Assembly (NCBI GenBank): GCA_029931535.1
Contig: JAQPZY010001240.1
Coordinates: forward strand, 1,540,001-1,604,000
Origin: Margaritifera margaritifera
Lineage: Eukaryota; Mollusca; Bivalvia; Unionida; Margaritiferidae
Reading direction: 5' to 3'
DNA length: 64,000 nucleotides
Positions 36,394 to 49,900 of this stretch are shown here, piece by piece (position 1 is the stretch's first letter; the number at the start of each line of letters is the position of its first letter). Under the pieces are notes generated by a model. That model worked only from the letters and a program-made list of their open reading frames with translations, did no database searches and had not been told where the DNA came from. Both the position numbers and the translations under genes were made by a program.

Positions 36394-39300
36394 GTGTGTG
36401 TGTGTGTGTGTGTGTAATGTTATACGCAGATGATGTCGTTAATTGTGCAGATACGGTTAGAGGACTTGATTCTCAGTTGGATGTCATCGGACAGTTCTGT
36501 AATAGAACAGAAATGAGTGTAAACTTAGATAAAACAAAGATAATTGTGCTCAGAAATGGGGATTTTATACAAAAAATGAAAAGTGGTTTTAGGTGGTAAA
36601 AAAACCTTTTCTTTTATAAATATGTGGGTTTGCTTTTCACTTCAAAACTCTGCTGGACAAAAGAGAAAGAATGTGTAGCAATACAGGCATACAAAGCTGT
36701 TATTTTAAACATAAGATACAAAGAAAAGTATGTAATTTTTCGGTTGTAGATTCTTTTAAATTATTTTATATTATAACTGAACCAATTTCATTACACGGTG
36801 CTGATATCTGAGGATTTGAATCTGCTCCAGATATTGAAAAAGTACATAATTGATTTTGTACAAACATTCTTAAACTATCGCGAAATACTACTTTGTTTCA
36901 GGTCAGAGAAGAATGTTAGCGATACCCTATGTGTGTGAACTATTTTGTAGAACGTGTAAAGTATTAGATTAAATTGATAAGAATGGATCGGGCTCGACAT
37001 CCAGCTCAGTGTTATGTCATGTTAAAAAAGTTTTATATGGACTGGAATATGCTTGGTATGACCTTGGAAATTGTGAACTCTTCTTGTCTTTATTTCGTCA
37101 ACGAGTAAAAGAAAATTTATTGCAAAGATGTTCTAGTTAGGAATTGAACTCGAGTAAGGCTTTTCATTACTGAAATTATGTTTCAAACAGACATGGAACT
37201 TTATCTTTGTACGGGATCGCTCCTAAATTACAGACAAGTACTTTATAAAACTAGATGCTTTGCTCATGATTTGATCGAGGAAAGTAGGGTGCACAAAAAG
37301 ACTCCACATCATTAACAGTTATGCTGTTTATGTAATAACAATTTGATTGAAGGTGAATATTATGTAATTATGGTATGCCCAATTTGTTCAAAGTTAGGAA
37401 GAAAATATTTACCAGCATATTGTGTGGCAAACCTTAAAATGAGTTCATTTTACTCTTTCATGCAAAGTAAAATAACTCATACCATGGGTAACCTAGCGGT
37501 TTTTATATAAATATTGGGAAAGAAAAGAGTCTGAACCGATCTCTATCGTAGAGATCTTTCCATCAATATAATATGAGCTTTGCTATTAATGACACCTCAT
37601 ACAACTTTAACTATTTATGCAGGTGTTCTTGTACAATACGATCTTGTATAATGATGTATTATGAGCCGGTGTCCTTGAATTACCCAATACATTTGCGTCT
37701 TTTTGTCTTGTCTATATTTGTGGCAAAAACATCAACGGTTTCCTCTATTATATTCATCGAGATGCAAAATTCGCAAGCCCTATGTCATGTTCTTCGTTTA
37801 GTTGAGTGGCAGAAAAACAATATTTAAATTCTAATGGATATTTCTATTACTGAAAAAGGAATGCATGTTTCTGTACAAGAAAACTGGTTGTCAGCGAGCC
37901 CAGAGAGAATTTTAAATGAAGACACGCTGCTTGAAATTAAAAGTTCAATGCCTACTAACTGGGCAAACACTGGTTGAATTTTTTTCAAACAAGAAATATG
38001 ATGTCCAAAAGAGTGGTGATGACAGTCTGATTATTCAGAAGAAAGAGGATAGAGGGTTCTATATGCAAATACAGATGACAATGTTTTGTACTGGTCTTAG
38101 GAAATGTAAACTTCTTGTATGGCTTATTGAATATGACCACAAGTTTGCGCATGTAAAGTATGATGAAAATTATGTAAATAGCCATGTTACATGACTACGT
38201 ACATTTTATGCAGATAAAATAATGTCACGCATAGTTGATGAAATTTAAGAAGATCGCTTATTGTTCAGTAAGACTTTCAGAACAGGTATACGTATGTGAC
38301 TATACATTTATATAAGTATAGTTTTATGTTGGTTCTGAATTTTTAATCATGTTATGATGTTAATGAATGTGTCATTTATTTAAATTACCGATTTGGGAAA
38401 ATAAAATTTAGTCATTTTATCTGTCAGTTCAAGTTTCACCTTTAGTCAAGTGAAAAAACATTAACTCATAAGAAAAAGAGATGAGTTTCTTCAGGTCTAG
38501 AATATAATATAAATTTCCTTGTAGCAAGAAGGGCTAGTAGTCTGAGAAATTTATTAGTCCTGCTGAATCTTCACTGGCCCTTCCCACAAAACAATGTTAA
38601 CCACATATCTAGATTAACAATACTCCAGCGAGAAGGTAATTTAAAAATCCGCTTTTTTCAATTATGAATTTATCACTTGCCCATCCAACAAATGCCTTTG
38701 ACATAAACATAATTTGCCGATGTGGAGATATTACTACCATATATTAGGCAGTGTTGTGCGATTTATAATCGCCGTAAGTCTCACTTCTACTTTTTAGATT
38801 TGAGATTGGTTGGCCTCGGAATAAATACTTCTGCAAAATCAATATTATTATCAGTGCTTTCAAGTTATCTGCCAAGATTGAAATTCAAGAATTTAAAATC
38901 TTGCATGCCCATCTGACGGCATGGACTGAGTACCAAACACGCACAGTCTTCGTGCACTTGTTTCTGTATTTCACACACTGATTTCTTCCATAAATTGTGT
39001 GTGCGACGATTATTTGAACATCCAAATTACGGAACATGAACTACCTCCACCTTGTTTTATATTTTCCATCGCTATCCATGTCAATTTTTAAGAGAAAACG
39101 AGCTAAGATAAAACGTAAAAAAAAAGACTGATGTTGTTTTGATCGCGGCACGTGTGGTATCTAATGTTCATTGCACCATCGTCATGGCTGACACATCACG
39201 TGACTGGTTAATGGCTGCGCTCATGAAACTGGAGACAAATACATATAACGGTATATATACCAGTAGATGATTAATGAGAGTTATGGACAGAAAGTGAAAT

Positions 39301-42300
39301 TTAAAATAGTAATGTTTCTCATTTTGGCAAGGGCTGTGCCCACGCAAAAAAAAAAAAAAAAAAAAAAAAGGACGCATTGATTCAATTCAAGTTCCAGCTT
39401 TTCCAATAGTAATTTACTCATTTCTGGACAACTCTCTTTATTATTACTGCATAGTAACAAAAAACACCCTCGTACTCCTAAACGAGAACATTTCTTGACT
39501 ACTTTCTTTACTTCTGCATAAAAATAAAAATACCACCATGTCCTAGGCCTTTCTACAGGACCACTTTCATTACTAATGGATCTTCAGTGAGGTCATCCAG
39601 AACTCTCAGATACATTACTACTGAAACAATACAATACTGACGCGATTTTTAAAACATTACTACATTAGCTGGAGATGATAAAATGCTACAACCGTGGTAT
39701 TTAAAAATCGCCAAGCGATATGGAACATAAAACTACTCGATACCAACGTTGTCCAGACTGTTCATTTAAAAAAAATTGGAGAACATCAAAGGCGTATTTC
39801 TACATCCTTTCAGATTTTGATGGTTATACATATATCTGTATATGCAATAGGACCTTGCAATACAGATGTTTCAGGCAGCATTCTAAAACAAAAATACGCA
39901 CACAATTTAAACATGCAAATGAAGTATACATTCCAACTAAAATAGAAACTAGAGAGATATACAATGCTTATGTAATCTACCTTAAACTAACGACTGAGCC
40001 GTGTACTGAGAGAAAATGTGTCATAGTATACGATCTGATTGACCTAAGTAAATAACTAACCAATTTATTTAGATTACAGCTATCCCCATTTACGTACATA
40101 CTATGTACACCTATCTCTTTTTATCTCTCTATCCAGCTTTATATACATGAGAGCACTTGACCAATCAGCGATATATGTGCGAAGGTCAGGAAAATTAATG
40201 AGACTGGGAAGTTGCACATAGCAGGGTTATATTCGTATATAGAGTAAACGGGCGATGTCAGTATTCGTAACATCACAAATATTGATAACTGATATAAATA
40301 CTTCAAACGCACAAGGCTACTGCAACACAGGAGAGCATTTTACTACCATCACAAACATTGATAGCCGATACAATTAATTCAGCAGAGTGCATACGCATAT
40401 TCACAAAGACTAGAAATTACAGTAATAGTAATTGTTTGTTGTTGAGGAAAAACATTTACCCATATGAGTACATGGATAGTTTCGTTACATTCAATAAAAC
40501 AGCTGTACCACTCAAAGAAAACTTGTACTTAAATCTGAGTGACTCTAACGTATCATATAACGATTACCAATATGTACGCGATGTAATGTCACACTTAAAA
40601 ATAAATAGACTATGTGGCCTTCACGACCACTACGTGAAGAAAGATACTTTGATGTTGCATGCCATTTTTGAGGAGTTTCAAAATGTCTGTATGACACACT
40701 ACAAGCTTAACACAGTGCACTATTACAGTGTACCTCGTATAGCGCATGATTCCAGTTTAAATATATCAAGTATAGAATTTGAATCTTTGACAGAAAATGG
40801 CATGTTTTTGACAGACAATGACATGCTTTTTATGATTGATATCAGGTACAGTATTTGACTTTTTGACAGACAAAGGCATGTTTTTGATGATTGATAGTGG
40901 AATTAGAGGTGTTATTAGCATGATCCCACACAAATACACCAAGGCAATAACTAATGCTATGTTGATGATGATGGAAAGATAAATAGTGATGAGGAGTATT
41001 AAAAGTCATGGACAGGGTCATATATAATGTATCTTACAACAAAAAAGGAAACTTATATGGCTGTGCAATGAGCCAATGCACGATGTTTAAACACTTCAGA
41101 TGGGCAAACGATGAACAAACTAGATAGGGAGAGAAAAACTTGTTAAACTTTCCTGGGCATTAGTGACACATGGTGGATTTTAGAGTTTCATTTGGTGATA
41201 CCAATACATCTACACGACCATTTAAAGAACTACTCCTTGATCCAGAGATATTAATTCCAGATGAAAATGATTTATTCCCTTGCAAACTAAATTGCTAAAT
41301 GATTGCAAGGATACTTGACTAGCTGTACCAAAACTATCGTGTACGTTAAAAAACAAAGAGAAATATGTGATACATTACATAGAATTAAAACTGTACTTGT
41401 AATTAGGTTTGAAAGTAACTGTTGTTCTCGTCCTGAGATTTCTATTTGCTGCCAAAACACGGAATTTTTCATGAGCTTGACAAAAATCCTTTCAAAATCA
41501 TTGGTAGATTTTTGTGTCAAACTTGTATAAAGCTCTATGTATGGTTTCATGAGCTTGACAAAAATCCTTTCAAAATCATTGGTAGATTTTTGCGTCAAAC
41601 TTGTATAAAGCTCTATGTATGGTTTCAGCTAAGGTTGCTGCTCAAGACATTTTTGTGTAACTTTTTTACTTTCAAACCTAATTACAAGTACAGTTTTAAT
41701 TCTATGTAATGTATCACATATATCCAGATGAAAATGCATTTTTAACGTGTGAGAAAAATATATTTCTTGCAAGGAGGACAGTAATAGATGATGACTTGGT
41801 GCTAGGCAGTCTCAAAAACAAAAGGATCAAACAAACCAAACCTATATGAGGTGAATTTACTGTGTTAGAGTTATTCAAATGGTTGATCTATGAATTCTTC
41901 TACAGAACGTTTAAAAGCAAATACGGTGATAGGAAGGGACTACGCGTGAATGATACAGATTCATTGTGAATTCATGTTGAAACAGAAAACTTTCACATTG
42001 ACATGAAGGATGATATCAAGTTCTACGACACTACTGACTATCCACAAAACAGTGCATCCAACATATGGACGGATTTGGTGATGCGATTGATTTAAGGATC
42101 ACTAAAATCATGGGATAAAATTCTTATAAGCTTCATTAATAGAGAGAAAAGTCAGAGGATATCGTTTTATTAGAAAATTAAATACGAATTTAGCAAATAA
42201 ACTAACTGTTACTACTTCCACTAAAACAGATGAATCCTTGGATAGATTAAATAGACAGAGGACATAAAGGAAACAACAGAGCCTGAAGAAAGACCAATGT

Positions 42301-45300
42301 CATCAAAACAACTTAAATATCAGATTGAGACATCAGTTACTATTATGCAACAAATTACAAGTCCCTGCTAAAATATAGATGCAAAATCTACGGCTTAGAA
42401 ATTAATTAAATTGACGTAGATGAAATGTTTGATGATATTCAAAGAGTAGACCATATACATGCAAATGAAAAATAAATTATCCGAAGATTGTTTACCACGT
42501 ACGAATAAAAAGACCTTAGTGGATACAAAGAATCTGTTGAAATTGCAGGCTCAAAAATAGAAGCTCTTACAATAGGACCAGAACATCTTACTGAACGGAT
42601 TAAAAGACTTGAAGACGACATTAAGAAGAGAAAAAAAAAAATAACAAACAACAAACAAGCAAATGATAGTGAAAAAAAATTATTGCCGAATGAAGTTGGT
42701 AGTGTTAAAATTATAAAGACAGATCTATTTGGAAGTATCAAACAATTTAAAAATATTTACAAGTTCAATATAAAAAACATTAAACAAATGATAAACGTAA
42801 ACTCCTCCTAAAACGGTTGGTCAAAGAAAAAAGGTTAGAACAATTGATGCTGTTGTTACGGTGATTGCGATAACAATATCAACAGTCACTCTGTCTATAG
42901 CAAATTTGGTAAGAAGTAACATTTGTCCTACTTCCCATCTCCTACTAGCCTCCCACCTCCAAATTATCCCTAACTCCACCTACTCCATCAACTCCTCCTC
43001 CTCAAGGTCAATATTTGTTTAATATGATCAAAATGGCTTGAAGAATTTCGCCGTTTATTTGTTTTGCTTAACCAAAAGAGCCGAAGTAGCATTACTTGGA
43101 ATTAATGGTAGTGTGATAGATTTTTTATTCAAGAGTGCTGGATAAATCAATTTCTTACTGGTACTAGCATAAATAAGTTTGTTACGCGCAGATTTTGGAC
43201 AAAGGTGTTAACTTAGCATGCGACAGAGTTAGTGGTTAGTAAACTTTTGCAGAAAGTAAATTATACCTGCCCCCACAACCACGCGTATCAAAATAAATGA
43301 TTGTTTGCTTATTTAATAGTCAAATATTGTTGATTTTATATAATTTGTTTGTTTGTTTTATTTTTGTGGTCTTTTTTGAGTTGCTATGTGTTTTTGAACG
43401 TCAAACAAACTGACAGAATTAGCAGATGTGCTATGCACAACATCGTCGCTGTAGGCGAGATATTTCGAAGAAACATAATCATAGTCCTTTCCCTTTCAAT
43501 AAGTTTTACCAACTTTGTCTTCATGTTTGTCCTCTAGAAACTTCCGTATTACTGTCACAGGTTGTTTATCAGCTTTTGGCATACGTCTTTTGGTTACCTC
43601 GGTATTAATGGTACGGTTTAACCCCAGTTTAAACGACTCACCTGATTTCTGTAAATTGTTGTTAAATCCAACAACACTGCCCAGTTTCATTAACATGATA
43701 TTAGGTAACAAAAGGTACAGTCACATCCAGCAGCATAATCCAATTTCACGTATGAATCATTTATGTCATGTCGGAATTGTACCATAATGTTTTTATCTGT
43801 GTCTTAACCTTGTTACCCTAGAATTAGAAGCCCCATCAACTTATTAACACTGTCTTATTCTGTCGAAACAGACTGAGTAATAGGTGTTCTATTTTAAACC
43901 TGTGCACCCAGTATGCAGATTGTATATGATCTGATGCTTTGATTTAAACTTGAAATACCTTCATCAGGCCATTACTATCTTGCAGAAATAAGTAAGTCCA
44001 TTCTGTTGGATCTTCTTTGTCCACCATATAAATCATTTGATCAGCTGGTAATGTGCTCTAGTACTCCTCAGTACCTGCCACATAGTTATATCTACGCGTG
44101 CAAGAGGTTAACACAATGGCTGACGTAAGTCCTCCAAAACCTTGGCATAGAGTTTTATGTTCTATTTTAAAATTGTTGCAGGTCAAATTAAGGTGTTTTT
44201 AAGTCAATGTTGTTTTTCGATTGGAATGCATCATCATTCAGTAAGGGTATTTTACATTCTGACAGCAGCTTCTTCATCTGGAAGCGAACGTGAAATTAAA
44301 GACTGATTTAGCCAACTCTTAATGAGTACCACAAACATTTTTCTCTCTCAAATATATGTATGAAATACCATTCATACTGCCCAGTTTGGTTGATTCTGCG
44401 AAAATTTCATGTCACACTGTTATCTGTATCATTTCATTGATGCATCAATATCAAACTGTAGAGTGTAGTTTTCACAATCGTTCAGTTGTCTGTATGTAAA
44501 AAATTGAGTTTCAGTGTAGTACATTTTTATCTCGTTGAATTCATTTGTTATAGTACCTTGGTTAAGGTGAATTAACCAATTTAATACGCTAAACTGTGTT
44601 TCAAGACAATGATAAGTTGCTATGCTTTTTAAAAAAAATAAAATCTGAAGTCCATTATTTAACATCAAGAAATTGGTGTGGAATTGGCTTCGACATCGAT
44701 CGGATATGAACTATTGTCCTACACGCACTTGCTGATTTTGATCTCTAGTCTTTTCTTTTTCTCCGCCATAATACCATATTAATCTCGTTTGTTTTACACA
44801 ATCTCTGCATCAGTGCTAAAGAGCATTTTGTTTTTACATTTTCTTCACCAGCTTTACTCTGTGACCTTGTAGCATTTTACAACTGCTGGTGCATCTAATT
44901 GTTCCATGTTTTTAAGTAGCTCAATTTCAATGATTACTGGATGTCTGTGAAAACTAGATTTTCAAAATCCGTATGTCCGCGTACAGTTAAAGGTGTGCCG
45001 GCTTTTACTTCATGGCGTGAAAATACCTCTCAAATGAACTGATTTTAATTAATATCGTGGTTGTTCCTTGTTGTTTGAAGGTCTTATGCATATGCTAAAA
45101 TTATTCATGGTAAATAATTTAAACAGGAGAAATTCATAGTTGATTGAGTAGGTGTGTGACTCTTTGCTATATCGTGTTTGAATGTATTTTGAGAGACGTT
45201 TAAATGGCTTGATGATTATATCAACATCGATTCATTTTCAGTGCCTTTTGTCCTGTTCAACATACAGCAAACCTACTTGCAGTCTTTTACGTTGTACTTT

Positions 45301-46867
45301 TTCTTCCTTTTCGAAATGTAGTTTGAATCAACATCATAATCTTGAATGTTGCCTTTTTAAATTACTTTTGTGATGGCATTTATTACCTTGACATGATATT
45401 TCCTTCGTTGCAATGACCTTATCACGTTTTATTGTTAACTGCGATAGTTTCGGATGTAGTTTCTTTTTCCCTTCTGCTCGTGTGATCAATACACATTTGC
45501 ATGACACTGCTCTTGTGATCAATACACATTTGCAATCCCCAATGCTCTTGTGATCAATACACATTTGCATGACATTCTTGTTTTAACTCCCTCGTTTTCC
45601 AATGCGCTGTTTTTACCACATCTGTCACATTCTAGAAACGCGTTATCTTTCAAACTAGTTGCATGCTGCTTGATACTGATGTCTACGTATTGCACTTTTA
45701 CCATTTATGTTAATACGAGTTTTTTGCTGGTTCCCGACTGGTAAACGATTCATCATACCCCTTCAATTTAACGAGTACTGATATTTTTTTTAAATATTCC
45801 TTTTATTTTTAAAATCTGTGCAACTTTAATTATGACATCTTGTTTTGTCGTAGAGTGATAACTCTTGCCGGTAAAAGATACTCTATATATTATCTCCCTT
45901 TACGTCTTCCACTTTGTAACCAACCGGATGATCGAATATTATTTGTCTGATTTCGAATATTTCCTCGGTGAAGATTGGATGGTAGCCCTTTGCACAAATT
46001 GTTTTGCGTTTCGAAATTCAGATTCACCAATTGTGAATTTTGGAGTTACATATATATCAGATGTCCAATAACTGAATAGATTTATCTATACTTTTCACCT
46101 ATTTTGAGTTCCATATATATCAGATGTCCAATAACCGAATAGATTTATCTATACTTTTACCTATTTTCTACTGTCTATCTTCAACTGGAGTCATGTCTCT
46201 CTGTTATCTTTGCTTAAAACGTCAACCCTTTTTCTGGTTTCCTTTTAAGTGAAATCAATCCACATTCTAGTCTTCAGAGTTCTATTAAACTTTTCAACTA
46301 CTGATACGTTTCTGTCCGAGTAGGTTGAAAAGTACTTGATGTTTTCCTTGTACAATAAATCCTTGACTCTTTTTTGTTGTAAAACTCTTTCTCCTCTTCA
46401 AATTGTGTCATTTCATGGTTCCATTGTTTTGAAGGTCTTTTAAAAGCGTCGTATTTGTCATTCCTATTTGTTTTTATTCTTTGAGCCCAAGGGTATTTTG
46501 AGAAGATATCTATCACTGTCAGGATATATTTGCATCTGTCGTTATAGATTGCTTGTGCAATAACCATTCTTTCAATGCAGCATTCTTTATCCTCTTTTTT
46601 CACGTTTAATTTATTCTCACAATTAATTGGTGTTTCTGCAAGCAAATGGTCTTTCACGATCGTGCCTTTAACGTTGCTCTTTCTCAGCCATTTGAACGGT
46701 ATGAAGATACCCATAAAATATTGCATGTTTGACAGATTGTCTGTTTCGTGATCAACAAGCCAACAGAACATCCACCTACAATAGTTTGCAATATTTGTGA
46801 GCCCTTTGAAATATATGAATGATTTCAGATCGATGTCAAATTTAGCCGTTTACGGTTGATTTTAAAA

Positions 46868-46905
<38 letters not shown>

Positions 46906-49900
46906 ACACAAACTACTTCCTACACTGAGTTACCAATTGGTATTTTGAATCTTTGTTTTCCTCAAATTATATCCCTGTTTTAAGCAAATAGTTGCATTTT
47001 GACCTGGTAAAGCTGATAAGATCTTCAAGTTGTGCCATACATTTAGCTGAATACAAATTTGTGTTTATCCGTATCAAATACAATGATTTAACCCCTCTTC
47101 ATACTGCATATTCTTGATCATCTTACTATCAGGGTTGATACTGCTTATCTCACTTGCTCATTTTGCTATCAGGGTTGATACTGCTTATCTCACTTGATCA
47201 TCTTACTATCAGGGTTGATACTGCTTATCTCACTTGATCATCTTACTATCAGGGTTGATACTGCTTATCTCAATGTTTTCCTCATTGAATGTAGTCTATA
47301 AATCAGCCTTTTCCTGAAACTTTTCATTTTTGAATAGGCAAATCAACATTTGCTTGACCTTGAATATTGTTTTGTATCACAACTAATTCTTACCAAACTT
47401 TAATCCCATCCAAACTTGTTACTACATACACGTTGTGTTTTAATATCGAGATTGTTGCTTTGATATTAAACTCACTGAATATGTGTATCACCTCTCTAAA
47501 AACCGTTGAATTGATCAAGGTGTAGCTTTGCTGCGTAATTTATGTTGTTCAAATAATTTCATATTGCAATTTTTTTTTAAATACCAAAGTGTAGCATTGT
47601 ATCAATTACATTCAAGGTTGCAGTTATGTTTCAAATATCACGTGAGTATATTAGCGTTTCAGAAATAAGGTATCTGAGAGTCCTTGACAATCTCACTGAA
47701 CCTCCAGTGGTAAGTGGTCCAGCAATAACATCTATAACATGGTGGTGTTTTTGTTTGTATGCAATAGTAATTAAAGTGATCCTGCAATGTTCTCGTGTAG
47801 GGGCTACGAGGGTGTTTTTGTTTAGTTTACGCAGTTTGTAAGTAAAAAAGGTAGTTCACTGAGGGTGTTTCTGTTTCTTATGCAGTAGTAAGGAAAGTGT
47901 TTTAGTAATGAAAAGATGGCTAATTGGAGAGCTATAATTTGAATTAATCAGACTATGATTTCTTTCTTTTATTTGTCCAGATTTTAATATCTATCTGTAT
48001 TGGTTGGGCTGTATGCGGTATCATGACGGCAGCTGGGGCGTTTACGGATGATGCAAATTCTCTCGAGTATAAGGCGAGGACGGATGCCAGGGCTGACGTC
48101 TTTCAAAATTCACCGTGGTTCTATTTTCCATATCCAGGTCAATCTCTAGAGTAATTCTGTATCCACCTGACATGTAATACGGATTATATAGCTATCGCTT
48201 TGTATGTTTGTCTGTCTCTCCGTAACCGTCTTTCTGTCCGTAAACATTTTCGTTTCCGGAGCATAAATCTCAAACCGTTCTATTTGGACCAAACTTGGTA
48301 CACATGTCCAGCAAGCTGCGTAGATTTGTCTTTTGATACTTAGAATTTTTCGCGTTCAGTGTTTCTATTCTACCATGGAAACAGCTTGTAGCATAAGTAG
48401 TATGTACATTTAGCGTAATTGACCTTGGGGTTTGAATATAAGTATTATATATATTGTGATATTTGGACCATAGGGTACTTTCAGTAGGAATCTTTACATA
48501 AGCGAGGGATGTAGGGAGGGGGCTGTAGGGAGGGGGATATGTCATCTCCAGATGACTCTTGTCTTCTTTCGATAACTAGAGGTTGTAAAGCTTTTTGTCC
48601 ATAATTATGCCGCACTATTGTTTTCAATAATAGAAGCCGTAATTTAATTTTTGATATTCATTTCACTTAATTCATTTCCGTGGATCATAATATACTAATC
48701 TTAAAATGTTTAGCAACACTTGCGCGAATTACAAAACAATCTTTCGGTGAAGGATGACATTGTTTAGAAAAAGAAACCCTTCCTTTTTGCATATTGAATA
48801 ATACATGCAGGTGGCAAATTTAAAGTTTGACATTTGAATAAGACAACCGTGAAGATTTTTTTGTAAACCACATGTTTAATACACACAAAACGTTGAATTT
48901 TTATTTAGTGATACTTATGATGTACCACCAGGGAAAATGTTAGACATTTTTAGGGAATGCAGTTGTGTAGCCAGTTTTTGACCGCATATTTTAAGAATTT
49001 TTTAAAAATATTTTTTTTTTACCTTTATATATATTTTATATACATTTTATATAATTTTAAAGTGTTTATAATTTTATATGTAGGTCTTCATGTTTACGTT
49101 TATTTGGAAGGTTTATCTTTATAAAGATTTTTTTTCTGCAATTCTTTATATTTAAATTTTTTTACCTTTTGTATATTATATTGAAGAACTTCATGTTTAC
49201 GTCTATTTGGAAGAGTTTTATCTTCTCAAAGATTTGTTGTGCAATTGTTTATATTAACATTTTTAGAACTTTACCTTTAATCTGAACTATGTGGAAATTC
49301 TTATGTTGGCGTGACATTAAACCCTAGTATATGCATGCGTACATGCGATTCACTCAACTGTTGATATGCTTTTCTGCATAGTATTTATTTGTAACAGATC
49401 TGCTTCACGTGATATATTTTATACACTTTCTTATCGTTTGGAGTATGCAAGAAGGTATATACTTTATGAGTTTTTTTAGAAACATATATAGTGAGTTCAC
49501 TTAATTTTGAATATATAAGTCTAAACTCTAGTGTTATAAAAATTGTTGCGACAGTTTGAATTGCATGTAATTGATGTGATTAGGATAATTAGGTTAGATT
49601 ACGACAATACATGTGATAACAAGATAGGTTAAGCATATACATGTATTAACAATAGGTTAAGCATATACATGTGATAACAAGATAAGTTAAACCGATACAT
49701 GTTATAACAAGATAGGTTAAACCTATACATGCTATAAAAAGATAGGTGGGGGATATACATGTGATAACAATATAGGTTGCGCATATACATGTCATAACAA
49801 GATAGGTTGCGTGCGACTATACATGTGATAACAATATAGGTTACGCTTATATATGTGCTAACATGATAGGTTGCGCCTAATATGATAGGTTACACAAGTG

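Noticed and set aside
43349..43787. Plus-strand ORFs opposite the Polinton segment
   Set aside because: They are shadows of the minus-strand relic, which shows the homology to copy A.
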